The translations under genes and the position numbers were made by a program. Positions 31,948 through 41,445 of a stretch of 64,000 nucleotides of DNA are shown piece by piece. Within the stretch, counting starts at the first letter, position 1. Every line of letters starts with the position of its first letter. The DNA is from Triangularia verruculosa (Eukaryota > Ascomycota > Sordariomycetes > Sordariales > Podosporaceae): the NCBI GenBank assembly GCA_033296885.1, contig MU863885.1:124001-188000 (forward strand), written 5' to 3'. The notes under the pieces were generated by a model. The model was not told the origin of the DNA. It saw only the letters and a program-made list of their open reading frames with translations, and did not search any database.

Positions 31948-33100
31948 GCTTGGGAGTCGAAAGACGAGGATTTAATGATACCATGCGGCTGGCAATACCT
32001 GGTCATGGGCTGACGATGCGTATGGAAATTTTTATGGCATATTTACTCTGCACGACGCTCATCATGTTTATTGCATGGAGTCGGGAGAGGAGCGGGCGGT
32101 GCTGTCTTTTTTAGACACTGTTTATCTTTTGCTTGTTTTTTTTGGGTACTGCATAGCCAACATGAGTTTTCTCTTGACTTGCAGTTTTACGCTTGATGCA
32201 ACAACGGGACGGATCCAGGGTCTTTCCATCCTAATTTCGGGGGGTTAGATAGGGGCCGTCAAGCAGGGCAACCAGCTGCAGCATCTTGTTGCCGATGCAT
32301 GTGACAAATGATGGGAACGTCCGATATGCACAAGGCTGGACCGAAGCAGTCCGTTGTTGCAGGCTCTCGCGGCGACACCAATTTCCATATGCGCGCCTAT
32401 CTGGCGTGCTGGCTGGCTATACTTCGGCCATCATGAGCTCCAAGGTGATGAGGTGAGGTTGGAGTTTAGCCTGAAACGGAAGCGGACAGCTTCCCTCCGG
32501 GCGCCCAAGGAACATGCGCACTATCATCAGCAGGAACTTTGATCCTCTAACTCGGCCGTTTTTTCCAATCCAAACGAGACAAGAGTGAAAGAGTTGCTAT
32601 TTCGAAGAGTAAGATGTCTTTACATTACTATGCCTGGGTATGTGGCACATCACAAACAAAGCATGACTTGACGTGGTGGCACAAACAACCGCCAACAAAA
32701 TCTCACGATGTTCGACTTAGATACTCCAATACAAGCGTCACGATTAGAGAACACAAGCTCCATATGCACACTCCAGCCCGGGATGGACGGCCAGGATGGA
32801 TTACCTGCAGCCCCTGGCATGTGGGGTGAGGCCAGGGGAGCTCCTTCTTCACCTGCAACGCCATTCGTTCTCTCGGGGTGCCTTCCCCCGCGGTCTTGAA
32901 CATGGTGAGCGGCAGCTCGAATTCCAGGCCATGGGAGGAAAGCAGAAAGATCTATAAGACGGCTCTGCTCTGGATTTCTTCAGGGCGTGACAGTCTATAG
33001 GTCGACAGCAGCAGCAAGAGCGATCTGTGTCTCTCTCATCACCGTTCCCCTCATTGTGCCCCTCACCACCATCAACCCCACCATACGACAGAAGCCCACC
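31948..33100. other. intergenic, no gene seen
   Basis: 3' flank of the Rab4-type gene followed by the beta-mannosidase promoter. Small frames (for example 32354-32542) have no features. The leader just before 33101 is rich in C and A. Confidence 0.4.
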
Positions 33101-35722
33101 ATGGCTCCCGCCGCCGCCGCCGTGATCCCCATCGACAAGAACTGGGAGTTCAAGCAGCTCGACAAGGAAGACGCTGAGTTCCTCCCCGTCTCTCAGTTCC
33201 CGACCAACGTCCACCTCGACCTCCTTCACCACAAGCTCATCCCCGACCCCTTCATTGGCAAGAATGAGCTCGACGTACAGTGGGTGGGCGAGGCACGATG
33301 GGTCTACAAGACTACCTTCAAGGGGCAGTCAGTTCCAGAGGGTGCCAAGGCTGTTCTGGCCTTTGACGGGTTGGACACCTTTGCTATTGTTGTGCTGAAC
33401 GGAAAGACGATTTTGGAGACAGATAATATGTTTACCCCTGAAAGGGTGGAGGTGACAGAGTTGCTGAAGGAAGACAATGAGCTTGTCATCAGCTTTGACA
33501 GTGCCTACCTCAGGGGTTGGAAGCTGGTTGAGAAGTACCCTGAGCACAAGTGGGGCGTGTGGAATGGCGACAATTCGAGACTGGCTGTCAGAAAAGCGCA
33601 GTATCACTGGGTATGAGCTCTATTATGGGGAGACTTGGGAAGGCAATGCGCTAACTTCTGAGATTAGGGATGGGACTGGGGCCCGGCTCTTCTCACCTGC
33701 GGACCTTGGCGACCAATCAGCTTCGAAATCTACGAGACAAGACTTGCAGACTTGAGCTTCGATAGCACTATTTCTGAAGATCTCAAGTCAGCAGATATCA
33801 AGGCCACAGCTGAGGTTGAAGGGTTAGTTGGAAAGGTCAAGTTTGACCTCCTGCTCGACGGCGAAGAAGTGGCTTCTCAGACGGCAGACACCAACGACTC
33901 CGGCAGCGCCACCGTCTCCTTCCACCTCGACAACCCTTCACTTTGGTACCCGTTCCGCTATGGCAGGCAACCGCTGTACACACTCAAAGCCACCCTTCTG
34001 AGCAGTGGTAGTGAGATTGCCAACATCACGAAGCGGATCGGTCTCCGCCGCGCCGAGCTCGTCCAACAACCCCTTCTCGACCAGCCCGGCACCTCCTTCT
34101 TCTTCCGCGTCAATAACATTCCCATCTACTGCGGCGGCTCGGACTGGATCCCTGCTGACAATTTCATCCCCCGTATCACGGCCCAGAAATACTACGAATG
34201 GATTTCTCTCATTCGTGATGGCAACCAGTTTATGGTCCGTATTTGGGGCGGCGGCATCTACGAAGAACAAGCCTTCTATGATGCCTGCGACGAGCTTGGC
34301 GTTCTTGTTTGGCAGGACTTCATGTTCGGCTGCGGCAACTACCCTGCCTGGCCTGAGTTGAGGAAGTCGATCGACCGTGAGGCTCGCGAGAACATAAAGC
34401 TGCTCAGACATCATCCTTCGATTGTCATCTGGGCGGGCAACAATGAAGACTACCAGTACCAAGAGTCCGCCGGTCTTACCTACGACTTTGAGAACAAGGA
34501 TGCGGAGTCGTGGTTGCAAACCGATTTCCCGGCGAGATATATCTATGAGAAGATTCTCAGTGATGCCTGTGCCGAACTGGTCCCGAGTACATTCTACCAC
34601 CCTGGTAGCCCTTGGGGTGCGGGCAGAGACACTCGCGATGCGACAGTGGGTGATATTCATCAGTGGAACGTCTGGCATGGCACCCAAGAGAAGTGGCAGG
34701 ATTTCGACAAGCTCTCTGGAAGGTTTGTCAGCGAGTTCGGCATGCAGGCTTTCCCAGACGTCAAGACCATCGACGCCTACCTCCCCCTTGGCAAAGACGA
34801 CCCAGATCGGTACCCCCAGTCTTCCACCGTTGATTTCCACAACAAGGCCGACGGCCACGAGAGGAGAATTGCGCTGTACTTGGTGGAAAACATGAGATAT
34901 GCCCCTGACCCGCTCGAACAGTTTGTCTACAGCACCCAGCTGATGCAAGCAGAGTGTCTTGCTAGCGCGTACAGACTCTGGAAGAGGCAGTGGAAGGGGC
35001 CAGGGAGGGAGTACAACGCCGGAGCGTTGGTGTGGCAGATCAACGACTGCTGGCCCGTGACCAGCTGGTCGATTGTGGACTTTTATCTCAGGCCGAAGCA
35101 CGCGTTTTACACTGTCAAGCGGGAGATGGCGCCTGTGTCCGCGGGCATCACGCGCAAGGTTCACAAACACCCCAGAGACAAGTACACGAGGGTGTACATC
35201 GACACCGAGACCAAGATTGAAGTCTGGGGGAGCAACCTGACGCTTGAGGATCTGACGGTGAACGTCGTGCTCAAGGCCTGGGATGTGACCACGGGTGAGT
35301 TGACTTTGGAGAAGAAGATTGCGGAAGGGCTGGTCCTGCCGGAGAACAGGTCGACCGAAGTTGCGGCGCTGGATGTCCCCACCAAGGAGAAGGGCAAGGG
35401 CGAGGAGAACAAGGTTGTCGTGGCGGCGTATATTGTGCAGGATGGCAAGCAGATCGCGCGGAACGTCAACTGGCCGGAGCCGCTCAAGTACGTTCACCTC
35501 CAGAAGCCAAAGGAGCTCAAGGCGGTGCTCAACTCGGATGCCACGGCTGTCGAGATCAGCGCCGAGGTCCCCGTCAAGGGTGTTGCGCTAGAGTGCGAGG
35601 ATGATGCAGTCAAGTTTAGCGATAATCTGGTGGATATCGTTCCCGGGGAGGTGGTCTCCATTGCTGTCAAGGGGGCGACCAAGGAGACCAAGATTTCGAC
35701 GCGGTATCTAGGCATGATTTAG
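33101..35722 (+). CDS. mndB: beta-mannosidase B, glycoside hydrolase family 2 (854 aa)
   Basis: Exons 33101-33610 and 33668-35722 are joined in phase 0 across a 57-bp intron (GTATGA donor, ATTAG acceptor), giving YHWGWDWGPALLTCG. The ATG at 33101 has a Kozak-like CACCATGG context and no signal peptide follows, matching the intracellular B-type enzymes. The GH2 layout is complete: N-terminal jelly-roll (to about 190), immunoglobulin-like domain, and (beta/alpha)8 barrel with VRIWGGGIYEEQAFYD. The acid/base Glu is in WAGNNED (about 430) and the nucleophile Glu in SEFGMQAFP (about 526). C-terminal beta domains follow. It hydrolyses terminal beta-1,4-mannosyl residues from manno-oligosaccharides taken up from hemicellulose or released from N-glycans. 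Confidence 0.93.
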
Positions 35723-36009
35723 ACTTTCTTTTTGCGTCTCATTTGCTGGGATTTACACAAATGAAAGCCGAAGATGAACGATGTCACGAAAGGGTGTTTC
35801 TATCTTTATTAATTTGTTTTTCCTATTGTGTTTACTAGATTTCTCTGAGGTATAACTACTACATCTTTGTTAAAGACGTCAAATAAAATGAGAGCTCATG
35901 ATATGCTGAAAGAAAATTTCCCTATCCCATGCAACCGTTACGCCTTTGAACACCCACTATGCAATCTTTTCTCGATCTCCGGTTTTCCTCCCGACTTTGA
36001 CCTATTTGG

Positions 36010-37220
36010 TCAGCAGCAGCCGGTGTTGCCAGAAGCCTTGGCAGCCTCGAGCTTAGCAGCATCAACAGTGGTGTCAAGCGAGCTCTCAACCTTCTCGTTG
36101 GGGCCAGCAATCAGAATCTTGATCACCTCACCCTCCTTCACCTTCTTGAATGCCGACTCAGCATCCTTGAAAGCGACGATGCCGTTCACCAGCTTCTTGA
36201 CGTCGACCCTACCGGCGGCCACAAGCTCGATAGCAAGCTTGTAGTCACCGCTGCCGTAGCGGAAAGAACCACGGGCAGTGACCTCCTTCAAGCAGAGAGC
36301 CATAATGGGGAAGTTGATGTCAGACTTGCCCATGCCACCCTGAACATAGGTGCCACCCATGCGGACAACGTGAAGCGAAGTCTGGATGCTGGGCTCAGCA
36401 CCGGAGGCATCAATGACGACATCAGCACCCTTGCCAAGATCAGCGGCGGCGATGAGGTTCTCGGCGTTCTCCTCGGGGGAGACGCGCTGGGAGAGGTAGG
36501 TGTGGGTGGCAGCGTAGGATTTGGCAAAGTCCAGCTTGGACTGGACAATGTCAACCTGGACGATCTTGGTAGCACCGAAGGAGGAGGCGACGGCAGCGCA
36601 GAGGAGGCCGACGGGACCAGCACCCATGACGACAACACTGTTGCCGGGCTGGACGCGGGCCTGCTTGACGATGTGGACGGCAACAGCAAGGGGCTCGATG
36701 AGGGCACCCTCCTGGAGGGAGACGTTCTCGGGGAGCTTATAGCAGAAGTCGTGGGGAGCGGACCAGAATCCGGTCAAGGTGCCGTCATAGGGCGGGGTGG
36801 CCGCGAAGACCATCTCGTGACAGAGGTTGTAGCGGCCGGAGAGGCAGTCAGAGCAGCGGCGGCAGGGGTAGCCAGGCTCAAGGGCCACGCGGTCGCCCTT
36901 CTTGAGGTCTGTAACTTCGGAACCGACTTCAACGATGGTGCCGGCAGACTCGTGGCCGAGGACCATGGGATCTTTCACGACGAAGTGGCCAATGGCGCCG
37001 TGGAGCCAGTAGTGAACATCGGAGCCGCAGATGCCGGTGTAGTTGACGGCGACGAGAACATCGTGAGGGGACTTGAGCTTGGGAATTGGGCGCTCCTCGA
37101 AGGAGACGTCATTAGGCTTGTTGAGGACGAAAGAGAGGTTCTGTTTGGTAGTGGTTAGCTTGTGCTTTAAGGGTGAGTGTTGCAGCTCTTAAGAGCTATG
37201 ACGGAACTTACGGAAGACAT
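36010..37220 (-). CDS. xdhA: xylitol/sorbitol dehydrogenase, zinc MDR family (379 aa)
   Basis: Proposed exons 37220-37212 (9 bp, Met-Ser-Ser) and 37140-36010, with a 71-bp intron (GTAAGT donor, GCTAAC branch, AACAG acceptor). The product starts MSSNLSFVLNKPNDVSFEE. Catalytic zinc ligands are visible in GICGSDVHYW and GHESAG, and the structural-zinc cysteines in CRRCSDCLSGRYNLC. The Rossmann motif VMGAGPVGLL is followed by an Asp (VQVDIVQ), which indicates NAD+ rather than NADP+. The family oxidises xylitol to D-xylulose (and sorbitol to fructose) in the cytosolic pentose/xylose catabolic pathway. The protein has a C-terminal extension of about 20 residues ending in GNTGCC compared with most relatives. 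Carbon-source control via XlnR/CreA-type factors is usual for this family but was not demonstrated in the promoter. Confidence 0.88.
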
Positions 37221-38449
37221 TGTGACTATGAGAGGGCTGTGCAAGAACTGTACCAATAGGGAGTTCGTCGAGGAAAAGGATGACGAGAGAGGAAGATGAA
37301 AGGAGAACACGAGAGCAGCGAATATATACGAAAGCCAAGTAAGAGACACTCCGACTCGGGAGCCAATCTTCAGTCCCCCAGCAAGGAAAGCAAACCCGCT
37401 TCTCGGAGATATCACAGGGGCCAGAACTTACCAGAAGGACCGCAGCACAGGGAGCTCGAACGGATTGGCCGTGGATGATGGATGAACTGGATGGAGGGGG
37501 GCGAGTGCGGGGAGCTTCTCCTCCAGAGAGCTCCTCCATGCGCGTGTACCTGACCGGTGACCACCAGTGTGACAATCTCGATGGCCTGGAAGATTGGGCT
37601 CGATGGCATTCGGGAGAGCAAGCCCCCACCGCAAGGCGGGCATTACGACATGGGTTCCAGGGATTTACACGGCGTCGTCTTGGTTTCTTTTCTGGCGTTG
37701 CGTGCAAAGGAGAGCTTCTAGGAGAGCTTGAAGCACAGGACCCCACCATCAACGAACCCCACGAAATGCTCAACATTTACCCAGGCATTTTATCCGCTCC
37801 AATCAAAATCGTAGCGCATTTCCGGCAGTCTCCGCTCCTGCGAGGGGGATATCATCTTTTTCACGCCTTCTGGTGCCTGATGCAGCGCTGTCGAATCTGG
37901 ACCAGGTGTCAGCTGAGAGGCAGAGACTTTTCAGGATAAAACAAAAAAAGGAGAATGGTTAATGTCGGCTGAAGTTGTTTAGTTGGGTTGCCGCAGGGTT
38001 GGACTCGGGTGCCCGAGCGGCTGGGTGGGCTGGGACGAGAAAGCACCATGAGGGCATTGTGGGCTGATCGAGTTTCTTCAAGCCTGGTTCTTGGGAGGGC
38101 AGAGGATCCGATATGCCGCTACGACGGAAGCTCAAATGCAAGTGCGGCTCGAGGGTGGTGTTGCATCCGTTTGGGCGTGATCGAGATGCATTCGCTACTG
38201 TACCACTTCTTTTGACATATCTATTATACCGCTGAGCGCGGCAGTTGGAGCTGCGATCTCGGAATGATATCAGTTTTACAATGTGTAAGCTGCTCGGTCG
38301 ACGTCGCGAGTCAAGATGAAGAATGTGGTGATATTTGAGAATTCTACACTTTCTTTTCTAGCTGGGTTCTTGAAGCAATGTATAGAAGAGCTTGTTCCAA
38401 AAAGTACGGATATAGGAACCGCATACTTCTTGTATAAAAAGCAAAAGAA
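37221..38449. other. intergenic, XDH promoter side
   Basis: No supported gene. The plus-strand frame at 37475-37939 (about 154 codons) faces an overlapping minus-strand frame and has no family features, so it is left out. Confidence 0.4.
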
Positions 38450-38561
38450 TGATGAGAGTGGGATTCGAACCCACGCCCCTTTCGAGACCAGGAAATACTT
38501 TGCAGTAGAGGAATTCAGGTGTACCTGAACCTGGCGCCTTAGACCGCTCGGCCATCTCACC
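38450..38561 (-). tRNA. tRNA-Leu(CAG) with intron
   Basis: The minus strand starts GGTGAGATGGCCGAGCGGTC (a typical Leu A-box with long D-loop) and ends with GTGGGTTCGAATCCCAC (T arm) and TCTCATC pairing with the 5' acceptor strand. The anticodon stem CCAGG...CCTGG encloses loop TTCAG, giving anticodon CAG. An intron of about 32 nt follows position 37. Its CCTGAA can pair with the anticodon-loop TTCAGG, the usual pre-tRNA arrangement. A long variable arm with a CTCGAAAGG loop confirms class II. A T-run follows downstream on the minus strand as a polymerase III terminator. Confidence 0.93.
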
Positions 38562-40026
38562 GTTGGATGTTGAATGTGGTAGAATCGTAATACTAACACT
38601 GTAACTTGTGCAGTTAGCATCTACACTCGCGAAACAAAGCAGCCCCCTTTTCTCATTCTCTTGGCGCAATGCAGAGCCCTCAACCCTAGAGGTGAAGTCT
38701 TCCGGCCGGTTAACACCATGCATGGTCTGTGGTATTGATCTGCGTATTTGTCGATCTACATCAAAGAAGTAGTGCTTTCTTAATGAGATACGAAAATCCC
38801 ATCCTTTATCTTGAAAGCCTCTACCTTTGCCGATTCTGTCAAATAGTTCGCCTGCAAGACCACTAACTTCAGTGCTCTACTATCCGCAAACCATTCATTG
38901 TCTGTATTGAACTCGAAGCTTTTTATTTATTACCTTAGATGTGGAAGTTCCTGTGAATCATCCTGTTCCTACCTACCTAGTTACCTAAGGTACCTTTCTA
39001 AAGAGAATGATTTTGGCATAACGCTTCTCTTCTCCCTCCCTCCGCATATTTATAGGCGTATGTTACTCTCTCAAATCTACTTCATGCTGCACATCTTCGT
39101 TTCACTGTCAGCCAAGATACCGAACTGTTCCCCAACATGTGTTGAAAAAGTGCTCTTAGCCTAATGCTTGTGGGCCGTTAGTCCTCAAGGCTCACTGAGT
39201 ATCATTTAACGTGAGGGCTCTCTCAAGCCCTGTCAAGTATCGCTTAATGCTAATCAAGTCTTTTTTCAATGCCCATTGAGTTTATTTTGATAGCTCCTCA
39301 GTTCCGAGTTTCTTTCAATACCTATTAAGTTCGATTTGATTCCCACCTCATAGGCTTGTCAAGTATTTCTGGGTCCATATACCTACCGACTGTTTTTCAG
39401 GGCCTATTGTCCATTCTACTTGACCCCGTTCAGAGGTGCAATCTGGGAAATTGGGAGCACGGTACATCAAAGCCGATGCCGCCTCATAGCTCGGTCTCCT
39501 TTACGTAAATAAACATCAAAGAATACAAGCATCGGCACATGCTTTCAGGAACTAGTGATAAGGGCCTAGGTACGAAGCTATGACTGGGCACAGGCGGACG
39601 CGTTAGCAGCACATTGAACTGTTATATAGAGAAAAAAACGATAATAAAATTCGACAACCAAGTAATTCTTTCAACCTTCGCGATTGGTGGGACCTCCCAA
39701 CAAATCTTACGAATGCCTAAGGTATCACGCCACCCAAGTCGCTCACAGATAGGGGATTAGAGTGGTCTTCTGACTCACAAACTCTAACCTAAATATCATC
39801 CCATTCTTGCTTTCTGCCCGCAGTGATAATGGTCTTAGGAATGGGCGCAGAGGCTTGACTAAGTTAAGCCTCGTTTTGCCTCCTGGTGCTAAGATTACGC
39901 CATCATGCTATACGGTTTGTTGAGCGGCGAGGGAATTTTCAACCAAGCCTCCTCCGCGGTATTAAACTCCTTTTGGATTGGTTCTACCTCAAAGTTTTCA
40001 GCATATCACGTCCTCTCTCACCAACC
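38562..40026. other. intergenic with degenerate repeat
   Basis: 1.5 kb, AT-rich, no supported gene. About 39185-39380 contains loosely repeated units (TCAAGTATC.., ATTAAGT, ATTGAGT) at about 21-bp spacing. Several CCTAGG/ACCTA motifs occur at 38970-38995 and 39566. Confidence 0.4.
39185..39380. repeat. weak degenerate about-21-bp tandem array
   Basis: Repeated TCAAGT/ATTAAGT/ATTGAGT words separated by pyrimidine-rich stretches recur roughly every 20-24 bp. The array is much more diverged than the one at 43607-43780, and its relation to it is uncertain. Confidence 0.3.
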
Positions 40027-41007
40027 ATGAAGGCGCCAATAACGGAGAGGCCAACAATCGACGAACAACCCCCGTATAAGCCGGCAACGGCTAATATACA
40101 ATTGGACTTGCTCAGGGGTCACCATGTTCGTCCCGAGAACATGCTTATCCGCGATCCGCTCGAGGAAGACGCCGAGAACAACACGATGCGCCGATGGCTG
40201 CGGCTCACTTATCTCCCCTACAAACTCTGGAGTATCATGGACTGGATGATATTTGGCCGCAGTTACAATCAAGAAGACTACTTCCCCGCCATGCGACAAT
40301 CACTCATGCCTCCGACCCGAGACTTTCGATACTTGGTACAATCATACCAGACGACACACGGATATGAGCCAGATGATGCGCCCTGGGAAATCATCGTTCG
40401 CTGTCTTCTAGTAGAGCCACCGTCAACGGTGGGAAAGGCCCCAGGCATGGAATCATTAGTCAATTGGCGGAGCCACCCGGTTGCGTCATCTTCCATCAAG
40501 AACACCTGCCTTATGTACCGTTACAAAGCCGGGTGCCCATGTGAGGGGAAAACCTGCGGCTGCTGCTGCAGACCTTACAGAACCTGGGGAAGACGGATGG
40601 TGTACTCGCAGCAGAGCCCCTCGAAGACACATTTGACAGGCGAATGGCTTGTCGCTGTTTATCTCTTTAGCGACGACCGAAAGTTTGTGGAGAGGGCGAA
40701 TTTAGGAGAGATGGTGGCTCGGTGGCCATCAAATGACACTGAAGCGCAAATGATCAAAATGTCTGTGGAAGCATTTATGTTGCCATCAGACGGTCCGATT
40801 TGGCACCGTTTTCTAGACTGTGAGAGTCTGGTCAGCCTGGAGTCATCCGAGTCTTATAGGGATTGTGGTCCATTGCAGCAGGCGTGTTACCGGGTAACAC
40901 GCAGACGCAAGACGCCGGACGAACATCTGCAGGGGATAATGCGGATTTACGGAGTTGACTCCAGAGTTTTTCAGAAAGAGGATGCCTCGAAAGGTGGATT
41001 TTGGTGA
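40027..41007 (+). CDS. hypothetical protein with cysteine cluster (326 aa)
   Basis: Single open frame. It is open back to an ATG at 39886, but 40027 (ACCATGAAGGCG) has the better context and the earlier codons look like leader. The product has an N-terminal charged region, a Trp-rich segment (LPYKLWSIMDWMIFGRSY), a compact cysteine cluster CPCEGKTCGCCCRPY at about 167-181 and otherwise no known domain. I do not recognise it. The predicted C-terminus (DASKGGFW) ends at a possible GTGAGA donor, 47 bp before a solo LTR. The gene may therefore once have continued and been cut by that insertion. Orphan status and the repeat-rich surroundings suggest accessory DNA. Confidence 0.5.
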   Translation: MKAPITERPTIDEQPPYKPATANIQLDLLRGHHVRPENMLIRDPLEEDAENNTMRRWLRLTYLPYKLWSIMDWMIFGRSYNQEDYFPAMRQSLMPPTRDFRYLVQSYQTTHGYEPDDAPWEIIVRCLLVEPPSTVGKAPGMESLVNWRSHPVASSSIKNTCLMYRYKAGCPCEGKTCGCCCRPYRTWGRRMVYSQQSPSKTHLTGEWLVAVYLFSDDRKFVERANLGEMVARWPSNDTEAQMIKMSVEAFMLPSDGPIWHRFLDCESLVSLESSESYRDCGPLQQACYRVTRRRKTPDEHLQGIMRIYGVDSRVFQKEDASKGGFW

Positions 41008-41048
41008 GATATATTCGGAGTATGGCAGACTCTAATACCTAAACCTGT

Positions 41049-41348
41049 CAATTTGTGGAGCAGGATGGTATCACAAACATCGAGGGCAAGGCTCTTTGGA
41101 GCAGTCTGAGGATTGATGGAGCAGGTCGCTGAGGTGGTACCCAAGCGATTACATGCAGGCCAAGGAGCGGATTGCTCCGAGGTCAGGGAGCTTGGCGAAG
41201 GGGTCTGACAGGTGGATGGGACGCTCTGGGGGGATATAAATATGGTCCTGTACGCTCCTTTTGAACCTTTTCTTTTGTTCAGTCAATATCAACAGACCAA
41301 TGTATGCTTAAGATAATTGCGTGCCCTGGTTCCAAACTCAACACAAGT
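41049..41348. repeat. imperfect target-site duplication CAATT / CAAGT
   Basis: CAATT at 41049-41053 precedes and CAAGT at 41344-41348 follows the TG...CA element: four of five positions match, as expected of an older insertion. Confidence 0.55.
41054..41343 (+). mobile_element. solo LTR (290 bp), second copy
   Basis: Shares TGTGGAGCAGGATGG at the start, GGATATAAATATGGTCCTGT in the middle, TTCAGTCAATATCA, and CCAAACTCAACA at the end with the element at 21249-21464. It is about 70 bp longer, the extra part lying before the promoter block. It has TG...CA ends and an imperfect 5-bp duplication, with no internal retrotransposon sequence. It lies between the cysteine-cluster gene and the 3' end of the folylpolyglutamate synthase gene. 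Confidence 0.82.
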
Positions 41349-41445
41349 TGAATAACAGGGTATTCCTAAAAGTTAGGGCAGATCGAATGATCAAGACACA
41401 TTCTGGCTCTTTCTTTCTGGCACCTGATTGCTTGTAGCCGATGTC

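Noticed and set aside
33938..35497. 519-codon open frame antisense to beta-mannosidase
   Set aside because: Fully opposite a clear GH2 coding exon; codon structure and motifs support the plus strand, and the antisense product has no features.
36370..37158. 262-codon plus-strand frame opposite xylitol dehydrogenase
   Set aside because: Gly/Asp/Leu-rich antisense shadow of the conserved dehydrogenase.
37475..37939. 154-codon plus-strand frame upstream of xylitol dehydrogenase
   Set aside because: Overlaps an equally long minus frame, has no domain, signal or splice support, and sits in promoter DNA.
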